Source: a virus
DNA: 35,606 nt
Strand: one strand, 5' to 3'
Virus record (IMG/VR): IMGVR_UViG_3300047562_004978
Location: 1 to 35,606 of that record
The notes under the pieces were generated by a model that did no database searches, was not told the origin of the DNA, and worked only from the letters and a program-made list of their open reading frames with translations. Shown here one piece after another: positions 22,278-29,782 of the stretch. Positions within the stretch are counted from its first letter, which is position 1, and every line of letters starts with the position of its first letter. A program made the translations under genes and the position numbers.

Positions 22278-23111
22278 TTAAAAGTTTAAGAGATAAATCT
22301 CTGAAGTTTGTGACTCAGGAGTTAACTGCGAGACTTTAAACCTTGGAATTATAATATGGTTAAAAGTCGGAAACATTGATATGTAATCCCTGTATATTCT
22401 ACCATATTTTTTGTACGTAGCAGAAATACATACCTTTCTACCTAACTCATCAAATTCTTTGAGTGTTTTGATATAAAAATCTAATGTTTCTTCATTCCAT
22501 CTAAATCCCGCTCCATATTTACCAAATTCTGTGGGCAAATGGCAATAAACAACAACGTTTTCATTGATAATGCTTTCTGATAAGGTCAATAAATCTTCTT
22601 TTCTAAAGAGCAAATTTTTTCTTCGGCTTATTAGCGACGCTGCCTCTACAAATTTTAAATCGAGAGACGTTGGAAAATATGGACTATCATATCCCCTCTT
22701 TTTATATCTATGAGTAAATCCACTCGCAACCCACAACAGATAAAGTTCGGCGCATTCTGTTATTGAATTGAGTTTATTTCCAAATCTATCATTAAATACC
22801 TCGCACAAAGAAGAATATCTAGGTTTTAAAAATTTAGTCCCGAATCTCTTTTTAAAAACTTCTTTGATTGCACTAACAGAAGTAGAAGCTTTTAAGAATT
22901 TATGCATATCCACTATATACGGTTCTTTTGTAATTCCTATGCCACCTGCGCAGGAATAAAGTAATGTTCCCGTAGTGAGATTTATGTCATAAATATATAG
23001 TGAATAAAGGTCTGGTCTTAAATTCAAAAATGATTTAACTGTGGTAGGTTCGCGCCCAGGATAACGAAATGTTAAAAAATTAGAATTTAATTTTTCTCCA
23101 GACTTTACCAT
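22278..23111 (-). CDS. Degenerate Dam-like (D12 class) DNA methyltransferase homologue
   Basis: A 277-aa product following the T4/E. coli Dam fold: FRYPGREPTTVKSFLN (Dam YPGGK), LYSCAGGIGI (FxGGG, AdoMet loop), YIVDMH (NDIN), CAELYLLWVASGFTHRYKKR then GYDSPY (the RxNxxGxFNVPYG block), and VVVYCHLPTEFGKYGAGFRW then EETLDFYIKTLKEFDELGRK (motif IV region). The catalytic DPPY is replaced by HLPT (181-184), and NDIN by VDMH, so classic adenine methylation is unlikely. It may be a dead homologue kept for DNA binding, or it may have changed function. It overlaps the preceding gene by 32 bp. Confidence 0.55.
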   Translation of the reverse strand: MVKSGEKLNSNFLTFRYPGREPTTVKSFLNLRPDLYSLYIYDINLTTGTLLYSCAGGIGITKEPYIVDMHKFLKASTSVSAIKEVFKKRFGTKFLKPRYSSLCEVFNDRFGNKLNSITECAELYLLWVASGFTHRYKKRGYDSPYFPTSLDLKFVEAASLISRRKNLLFRKEDLLTLSESIINENVVVYCHLPTEFGKYGAGFRWNEETLDFYIKTLKEFDELGRKVCISATYKKYGRIYRDYISMFPTFNHIIIPRFKVSQLTPESQTSEIYLLNF

Positions 23112-23460
23112 TGTAAAAACAAATCAGATCAAAATCGTAAAATCTAATGGTGCCGGGAGGAACTGAATAATAAACTACCTTGTCGTCACTAAAAGTATTT
23201 GTAATAATATAATTAATATATTCTTCTGTATCTTTGACTATATTAATTGCTTTATTTAACAGAGTAAATATCTCTAAATTAGTAAATTGGAGCTTGTTAA
23301 TCGCGAGATCTCCATCAGCATATGAATATTGCTTGGCTTTATTAAATAAATATGGAGAATATTTTGCTCCTGTTTGTATTAATTTTTCTAATTTTAAAAG
23401 TTCTGAAGGTTTTACTTGATAAAAAACGTCTGATTGAACATAAACATTTTTTTGTTTCAT
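23080..23460 (-). CDS. Hypothetical protein, 126 aa
   Basis: MKQKNVYVQSDVFYQVKPSE, LLKLEKLIQTGAKYSPYLFN and a C-terminal VYYSVPPGTIRFYDFDLICF. It has a helical middle and a beta-rich end; no family recognised. Its ATG overlaps the bilin reductase stop by 4 bp and its end overlaps the Dam-like start, so all three are coupled. Confidence 0.6.
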   Translation of the reverse strand: MKQKNVYVQSDVFYQVKPSELLKLEKLIQTGAKYSPYLFNKAKQYSYADGDLAINKLQFTNLEIFTLLNKAINIVKDTEEYINYIITNTFSDDKVVYYSVPPGTIRFYDFDLICFYNGKVWRKIKF

Positions 23461-24116
23461 TTGGAAGAAAGATTAAAAAGAAATTCTTTTACGTAAAAAT
23501 TTGCAAACTCTTCAGAAAAATATGACTTAAGAATACCATGAGCTGGATCATTTTCCGCCATATGTTTATCATAAGCTACATGAAAATCATAGTTGTTGCT
23601 TGAAACCTCCCCGGCCATAAGAGCCATACGATACCTCCCAAGATATCTGTCAACCCAATCAATATATTCCTCATGAAAATCTTTATCCATTTTCTTAATC
23701 CAAAATTTATTTGAAAAAAATGTAGAAAGATCATAAAATTTAGATAATTCTGTAGTTCTTGAGGGGAAATCATACAAATACTCATCAATGTGCTCTTTCA
23801 GATAAATCTCGTTTTGCGAGAGCGGATGAAAATCTATCGCACCAAAAAATTTCTTATTAGCAATTGTGATATATTCGGTTCCAAAAATAGGCGTTTTAGT
23901 TTGCCAATCCGGATAGATTACTAATGTTTCCGCTGTAAATTTGCCTGGAATTTCAAGTTCACAAAGTCTTGCGCGCCGGATAATTTCTCCTCTCCAAATA
24001 TGAGAACGAAGAATAATGGTATTTTCTTGTTTTTCAGGCTCGAGTCCCGCAGGAAGCAAAGAATTATCTTTCTCAAACTCCGGAAAAAGGGTTTCTATGC
24101 TATTTAGTAATGTCAT
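23457..24116 (-). CDS. Ferredoxin-dependent bilin reductase (PebS/PcyA/PcyX family)
   Basis: A 219-aa product that reduces biliverdin to a phycobilin using ferredoxin. Family marks: SHIWRGEIIRRARLCELE, TLVIYPDWQTKTPIFGTEYI, FFGAIDFHPL with the proton-donating aspartate D95, and the C-terminal YDKHMAENDPAHGILKSYF then EEFANFYVKEFLF. Length is close to PebS (233) and PcyX. Cyanophages are known to encode pebS, pcyA and ho1; I see no heme oxygenase in this window. The exact product (phycoerythrobilin or phycocyanobilin) cannot be read from sequence, so I leave the symbol empty. The stop overlaps the next ATG by 4 bp. Confidence 0.82.
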   Translation of the reverse strand: MTLLNSIETLFPEFEKDNSLLPAGLEPEKQENTIILRSHIWRGEIIRRARLCELEIPGKFTAETLVIYPDWQTKTPIFGTEYITIANKKFFGAIDFHPLSQNEIYLKEHIDEYLYDFPSRTTELSKFYDLSTFFSNKFWIKKMDKDFHEEYIDWVDRYLGRYRMALMAGEVSSNNYDFHVAYDKHMAENDPAHGILKSYFSEEFANFYVKEFLFNLSSK

Positions 24117-24387
24117 CTTTTTTACATTGTTTGATATGTGTTTCTAAGATATAGGCAAGTTTTAGTTGTGTTTTTTGATCTAAACAAATTTCCGAAAATT
24201 GTCCATATTTAGACTTATATCCTAGTACGTATTTAATAGCATTAATAACTCTTCTAAAAAATCCTGGTTGATCTAAGTATATTGAAAGGTAAATTTCCTC
24301 TTGATCATTGAATCTTTGAACCACAAAAAAATGTTCATTACTTCCGCATGAGCAAAAAAATGCTTCTTTTAGCATATCCACTATCAT
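24100..24387 (-). CDS. Small CxC protein, 95 aa
   Basis: FFCSCGSNEHFFVVQRFNDQ, EEIYLSIYLDQPGFFRRVIN, AIKYVLGYKSKYGQFSEICL: a family common in phages, with an N-terminal CxCGSxEH that may bind metal and an amphipathic helix before GYKSxYG. The start may be codon 1 or codon 5. It overlaps the bilin reductase start by 17 bp. Confidence 0.65.
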   Translation of the reverse strand: MIVDMLKEAFFCSCGSNEHFFVVQRFNDQEEIYLSIYLDQPGFFRRVINAIKYVLGYKSKYGQFSEICLDQKTQLKLAYILETHIKQCKKDDITK

Positions 24388-24401
24388 GGCTATCTATAAT
24401 T

Positions 24402-24806
24402 TTATTTTTCTGAAACTTTTTCAATAACTATACAGTTTTTTTCTTTATCAAAATATACATCAACGAGATCCCATTCTTCAAATCCAATTTTTTTAACAAG
24501 ACTTTCTGGAAAGATAATTGTTCCATCATTTTCTATTTTAACTGTCCAAGTTTGCTTATGATTCATTTCTTGTGCATGCAATGGCGTTATAAATTCCTTC
24601 CAAACTTTTTGAAAAAGATTGTAGAGTTTGTTCTCTTTATCCTCAAGAAGAAGTTTTAATGCAATAAGCAAATTTACAGCATTATCCACTTCTAGCCCTT
24701 CAATATACTCACAAGAGAGATCTATGATACGAGAAACATCTGTTAATTGCGTAATTTCTTGCTCAAAGTCATTCATTATATCGAATGATTTTTTGTAATT
24801 AGTCAT
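24402..24806 (-). CDS. Protein with C-terminal AbrB/SpoVT-like domain
   Basis: A 134-aa product. Residues about 85-130 (WTVKIENDGTIIFPESLVKK then IGFEEWDLVDVYFDKEKNCI) form a swapped-hairpin AbrB-type DNA-binding domain, as in antitoxins and transition-state regulators. The N-terminal ~80 residues are helical (IIDLSCEYIEGLEVDNAVNL) and unfamiliar. A dimeric DNA-binding regulator is likely; no toxin gene is beside it. The start may be codon 1 or codon 11. It overlaps the zinc-ribbon gene by 8 bp. Confidence 0.65.
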   Translation of the reverse strand: MTNYKKSFDIMNDFEQEITQLTDVSRIIDLSCEYIEGLEVDNAVNLLIALKLLLEDKENKLYNLFQKVWKEFITPLHAQEMNHKQTWTVKIENDGTIIFPESLVKKIGFEEWDLVDVYFDKEKNCIVIEKVSEK

Positions 24807-25041
24807 TTTGGGTCTCTTCTCGTGGTTTGATTTGTTTGGTTTTTATATTGCAATCATTGCAATAATAAGAAAATTTTGTCTTAAATGTTTTTACTGGTTG
24901 AAAATTATCTCCGTTCAATAAATATTCTGTTTTACATTTGGTACATATCCTCGTTTGAGCCGGTTGGATACCAGGATTGTTTTTCTTGCTTTCTGAGTTT
25001 TTTAAGTTCTTTATAGAGTTCTTTGATTTGTTGATAAGCAT
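24799..25041 (-). CDS. Zinc-ribbon protein with unclear start
   Basis: The C-terminal part ICTKCKTEYLLNGDNFQPVK then TFKTKFSYYCNDCN is a CxxC...CxxC zinc ribbon of a type seen in cyanophages, where it normally begins only a residue or two before the first Cys. Here that point is ATA (24948), with no ATG, GTG or TTG nearby. The nearest ATG (25041, used here) would overlap the upstream gene by over 100 bp and add a Lys/Asn/Ser-rich leader of no known kind. A non-standard start or a +1 frameshift from the upstream gene is possible. Confidence 0.5.
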   Translation of the reverse strand: MLINKSKNSIKNLKNSESKKNNPGIQPAQTRICTKCKTEYLLNGDNFQPVKTFKTKFSYYCNDCNIKTKQIKPREETQND

Positions 25042-25144
25042 CTTCAGGGGAGATTTTATTTGCAATTTCAAGACCGGCAATAAGGCCCACTTTATCGCCA
25101 AATCTGGCAAGTGCTCTTTCAAATTCTGTAAGAGTTTCATACAT
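24932..25144 (-). CDS. 70-aa conserved cyanophage protein
   Basis: MYETLTEFERALARFGDKVG, LIAGLEIANKISPEDAYQQI then KELYKELKKLRKQEKQSW. Helical, conserved in cyanomyoviruses as far as I recognise; function unknown. It is the true reading frame here; the overlapping +1 frame (to 25140) is a shadow until the zinc-ribbon part. Its ATG overlaps the preceding stop by 8 bp. Confidence 0.7.
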   Translation of the reverse strand: MYETLTEFERALARFGDKVGLIAGLEIANKISPEDAYQQIKELYKELKKLRKQEKQSWYPTGSNEDMYQM

Positions 25145-25289
25145 AATGTTTTACGTATTCATTGTATCTCATAAATCTAGATAGTGACGGAGTTACTCCT
25201 AAACTTCTGCAGCATTCAATATACGAATGCCATTCATACCATGGCGTAGTTTCGTCAAGATGGGGAAGTCCATTGGAGATATTGATCAT
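25137..25289 (-). CDS. 50-aa conserved cyanophage protein
   Basis: MINISNGLPHLDETTPWYEW then HSYIECCRSLGVTPSLSRFM and RYNEYVKHYV. I recognise this small W/Y-rich family from cyanomyoviruses; function unknown. The open frame extends 123 bp further upstream but that part is antithetical to the overlapping 55-aa gene, so I start at 25289. Confidence 0.7.
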   Translation of the reverse strand: MINISNGLPHLDETTPWYEWHSYIECCRSLGVTPSLSRFMRYNEYVKHYV

Positions 25290-25422
25290 CACTTTTTCCT
25301 TCCAAAGATTTTGCAAATAGTTCAGAATATTTTTCAAGATAAGAGGAGTCAAAGGCTGTAACTCCAGATTCTTTAATTTGATTATGCATTTTTTCAAGTT
25401 GAATCCAATCATTTTTATCCAT
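25255..25422 (-). CDS. 55-aa cyanophage protein
   Basis: MDKNDWIQLEKMHNQIKESG, VTAFDSSYLEKYSELFAKSL, EGKSDDQYLQWTSPS. Small acidic helical protein of a kind seen in cyanophages. It overlaps the next gene by 35 bp. Function unknown. Confidence 0.6.
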   Translation of the reverse strand: MDKNDWIQLEKMHNQIKESGVTAFDSSYLEKYSELFAKSLEGKSDDQYLQWTSPS

Positions 25423-25441
25423 AGTAGATTTTTGAGTTAGC

Positions 25442-25675
25442 CTATTGCTTTTTAATAATTTTACTCGATTTCCATTTTAAATACATGGTGTCTAATTTCA
25501 ATTTAGGATAAAATTTTAACCAAAAAATAGTTCTAGAGATATTAAGTCGGCATATCTTTACAAGAAGAATTATAAACTTACTTACATTGGGATCTATTGC
25601 CATCATATAAATAATGGCAGCAAATATTGCAAATAATGAAAAATAATAAAATTGAAAACTCACGGTTAGTCCCAA
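25442..25675 (-). CDS. 77-aa membrane protein
   Basis: MGLTVSFQFYYFSLFAIFAA then IIYMMAIDPNVSKFIILLVK. One or two membrane segments at residues 8-25 and 33-40, then a basic tail. The DPNV-centred pattern resembles a cyanomyovirus membrane family. It overlaps the preceding gene by 10 bp. Confidence 0.6.
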   Translation of the reverse strand: MGLTVSFQFYYFSLFAIFAAIIYMMAIDPNVSKFIILLVKICRLNISRTIFWLKFYPKLKLDTMYLKWKSSKIIKKQ

Positions 25676-26178
25676 AAAACATTAAGAGTATCTACGCAGC
25701 GTATAAAAGTACTAAAAGGAACAAACCGGGAGCCAGTTTTTTTATTTTCCTCTAGGTCTTTTAGCATTGATAATGCAGCTCTTGTAATAAAATTATCTTC
25801 TACATATTCTCGAAAAACAAAAACATCAAATTTTTCAATATATTGGAGAATGTGATGGGGATTAAGAGCTAAACCACTTCGCTTTTTGTTAGAAATATCA
25901 AACTCTGGCTCAGTAGTATAAGAGGATAATTCACTAAGCTCTGAATTTTCAATTTTATTAAATTTATAGCGAGTATGAAGAAAATGATTGTGAATTTCTT
26001 CGGCATCTTCTACTTCATAGAGGATTGTTTTTGTCCATTCTTCTGCTCTACCTTTACAAGCAATAATATCAAACTCGTCCGTAACTTTAAATACTAAATT
26101 TACGTAGAGCCATTTATAGTCATTGTCAGGTTCTGATTCTCTGTACGAGAGATGAAGAATTTGAGGATTATTTTCCAT
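25666..26178 (-). CDS. Hypothetical protein, 170 aa
   Basis: Contains DNDYKWLYVNLVFKVTDEFD, IIACKGRAEEWTKTILYEVE, FDVFVFREYVEDNFITRAAL. Alpha/beta, acidic, no family recognised. First gene after the psbA terminator, so it probably starts a new transcript, although I see only a weak -10-like TAGAAT upstream of its ATG. Confidence 0.6.
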   Translation of the reverse strand: MENNPQILHLSYRESEPDNDYKWLYVNLVFKVTDEFDIIACKGRAEEWTKTILYEVEDAEEIHNHFLHTRYKFNKIENSELSELSSYTTEPEFDISNKKRSGLALNPHHILQYIEKFDVFVFREYVEDNFITRAALSMLKDLEENKKTGSRFVPFSTFIRCVDTLNVFWD

Positions 26179-26251
26179 GTATTTATTCTATCATAGATTT
26201 AGTCAAAAACATAAATTATTAACTATACGTAATACAACTTTACACTAAAAA

Positions 26252-26275
26252 CCTCCCCGGTATAAGCCAGGGAGG
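26252..26275 (-). terminator. Intrinsic terminator of psbA
   Basis: On the - strand: CCTCCC TGG, loop CTTATA, CCG GGGAGG, then TTTTT. It lies 17 nt after the psbA stop. Confidence 0.85.
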
Positions 26276-26291
26276 AATTTAAAATTAGTAA

Positions 26292-27691
<1,400 letters not shown>

Positions 27692-28247
27692 AAACAAACA
27701 TATAATTAAAAGTTCCGCTAATCCCAAGAGGCATAGCATCACTAAAACTTCCTTGACCGAAAGGATAAACAAGGAACACTGCAGTAGCAGCAGCAACAGG
27801 AGCACTATAGGCAACCATGATCCAAGGACGCATACCTAGACGGTATGAAAGTTCCCATTCACGACCCATGTAGGCATAGATGCCAATAAGGAAGTGAAAT
27901 ACAATTAGTTGGAAAGGACCACCATTATAGAGCCATTCGTCAAGAGAAGCAGCTTCCCAGATCGGATAGAAATGCAATCCAATCGCATTAGAACTTGGAA
28001 CTACAGCACCAGAGATGATGTTGTTTCCATACATAAGAGACCCAGCAACTGGTTCCCTAATACCGTCAATATCGACCGGTGGGGCTGCAATAAATGCAAT
28101 AATGAAACAAATAGTTGCAGTAAGAAGGCAGGGAATCATAAGAGTTCCAAACCACCCAACATACAACCTATTATTGGTCGAAGTCACCCAAGAACAAAAT
28201 TGTTCCCAAGGATTGTTAAAATTACGCGTAGCAACTGTAGCTGTCAT
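27692..28247 (-). CDS. psbA: psbA exon 1: D1 residues 1-185
   Basis: First exon of D1. [20 protein letters not shown] is a typical cyanophage/cyanobacterial start. Helices A-C and the lumenal region follow, with Tyr161 (TyrZ) and Asp170 (SFSDAMPLG, manganese ligand). The exon ends after V185 plus one base (GTT T). Without splicing, translation would add only SN before a TGA, giving a 187-aa truncated D1. D1 turns over fast in light; phage copies keep photosystem II working during infection. It is preceded by a long leader and a sigma70-like promoter. Confidence 0.96.
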
Positions 28248-28400
28248 TTTTTATTAAAAAAGAATAAGTAGGAGCATAGGGATTGCTCATTTACATTATT
28301 CCTTTCTCCACCCTCAGAAGAAAGGTAGGATGAGAGATACTTTACTTCTCGTGATCTCGGTTTGAGAAGAACAGATATATTGATTTCCAATCTGTCAGTG
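28248..28400 (-). promoter_or_regulatory. Long psbA leader
   Basis: About 150 nt of untranslated leader between the predicted start site and the psbA ATG. It holds short complementary pieces (CTTTCTTCTGAGGGTGGAGAAAGG) that could form a hairpin, and an AAAGGA about 45 nt from the ATG, but no Shine-Dalgarno in the usual place. No coding frame. Confidence 0.45.
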
Positions 28401-28407
28401 TCTATAT

Positions 28408-28436
28408 TATATCAGATATATGTTAGGAAATCAAAA
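28408..28436 (-). promoter_or_regulatory. Sigma70-like promoter of psbA
   Basis: On the - strand: -35 TTGATT (28436-28431), 17-bp spacer, -10 TATAAT (28413-28408) in TGATATAATAT, the same context as the polymerase promoter. Confidence 0.7.
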
Positions 28437-28473
28437 TATTTGTTTAATTAGATTTAAACTTGTTTAGTGGCAA

Positions 28474-29748
28474 CTAGATTAATTTAGAAATCAACTTGGG
28501 GACAACAACTTCTGAGGAATAAAATGTTTTGATTAAATCAACTGAGGTTCTTCTCCTTCGATAGTATTCAGTAACATCATTCCACGTTTCTTCGAGAAGT
28601 GAAACAAATTTTTCCGCCTCAAGGACTTGAGGGCCTCCTTCTTTTAAATGTCGATTATCATCATCGATAGATAAAAATACACCTGTTTGTCGTAGCGTGG
28701 TTGTAGAGTTTGGTAGTGTTACTGTGTTTAGAAAATGACGGTGAAAGATCGGCACGGAAAGTAATGCGGCCTCTAGTCCTTGATATTCAAAGTTATTTCC
28801 ATAATCAAGATTACTATGCTCGAATGAGCGCGGATGGGTGGCAAAAGCACTCTCAGAAATACGCTGAAGGCCTCTTTTATAATCATAAGAACCTATTACA
28901 TACATAAAATCCGGGTTTTGTCCCACCTCATCGAGGTAATCAAAGAGCTTATTATTGATTCCAGCAGAAGAAAAAGCGGAGGGCCCCTTTATGGGTTTGT
29001 AGAAACCATTATCAGTGAACCATTTCAATTTTCCATCGTAGTTTTTGAGTTGCGAATAACCAGCAATTGAGCGTTCAAAGCCTATCATTTCTGTTATAAA
29101 TCCGCGATCGGCCAGAGCATTGTGGAGATTTAGAACAATGCTTCCACGCTTCCATGCAACGGCTCTTGCGGCATTAATTAGACGCTTTTGACGTTTTTCT
29201 CCTCTATCAAGATCAATAAGACGCTCCACAAAAGGTACATGAAAGAACACGTCCATCTTCTTAATTTCTTTGGAAATATTTTTCTTTTTTAACCAAGAAA
29301 TAAACCCAGATTTAGTCTCTGTGAGTGAATGACATAATAGTCCATCACATGCCTCAATAGCGTTTATATAATCGGCATTACGACTGATACTTAAAAAATG
29401 GTGATCATGATTAATCATCCACTTCGGCACTGAGATTGGCTCTATGAGAAATTCAACGTAGTTTTCAACAACAACTTTAGGAGCATTTTTTGCTGGAACG
29501 CTAAAAACCAGGACCAAATCGTAGTCTGTGTTGATCCGTTTTACCATTTCTGCAGCTTCGGAGAACGCAAAAATCTCCACATCTATGTCCGTGGAGGTGT
29601 CAGGGCGACCGATATTAAGATTGAGAGCAAATATGTCACACTTAGTATTTTTGCTATCAAAAAATGCTTTGAAGTGGCGGGCGTAGGTACTAACTCCACA
29701 CCCCTCCACTCCGCGTAGCATTAGAACCGCCGTTTTTGGCAATTTCAT
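28474..29748 (-). CDS. Homologue of T4 DNA alpha-glucosyltransferase (GT-B fold)
   Basis: A 424-aa product (T4 Agt is 400). The N terminus AVLMLRGVEGCGVSTYARHF parallels T4 Agt MARGLEGCGVTKFSLEQ. VFSVPAKNAPKVVVENY parallels INSVPATSVQEATINNY. NHDHHFLSISRN (residues 113-124) parallels QHDHSVLSLRRN and puts His-Asp at 114-115, the T4 positions. ACDGLLCHS parallels RADVIFSHS. Near the C terminus, HSNLDYG and YQGLEAALLSVPIFHR parallel the T4 YTHLELGACGTIPVFWK block. T4 Agt transfers glucose from UDP-glucose to 5-hydroxymethylcytosine in DNA. The comparison is from memory. The base modified here is unknown. It follows the topoisomerase gene by 34 bp. Confidence 0.72.
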   Translation of the reverse strand: MKLPKTAVLMLRGVEGCGVSTYARHFKAFFDSKNTKCDIFALNLNIGRPDTSTDIDVEIFAFSEAAEMVKRINTDYDLVLVFSVPAKNAPKVVVENYVEFLIEPISVPKWMINHDHHFLSISRNADYINAIEACDGLLCHSLTETKSGFISWLKKKNISKEIKKMDVFFHVPFVERLIDLDRGEKRQKRLINAARAVAWKRGSIVLNLHNALADRGFITEMIGFERSIAGYSQLKNYDGKLKWFTDNGFYKPIKGPSAFSSAGINNKLFDYLDEVGQNPDFMYVIGSYDYKRGLQRISESAFATHPRSFEHSNLDYGNNFEYQGLEAALLSVPIFHRHFLNTVTLPNSTTTLRQTGVFLSIDDDNRHLKEGGPQVLEAEKFVSLLEETWNDVTEYYRRRRTSVDLIKTFYSSEVVVPKLISKLI

Positions 29749-29782
29749 TATTAACTATGACGTATGATACGCTTTAAACGGT

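Noticed and set aside
25290-25412. N-terminal extension of the 50-aa gene
   Set aside because: Overlaps the 55-aa gene in another frame; the conserved part starts at 25289.
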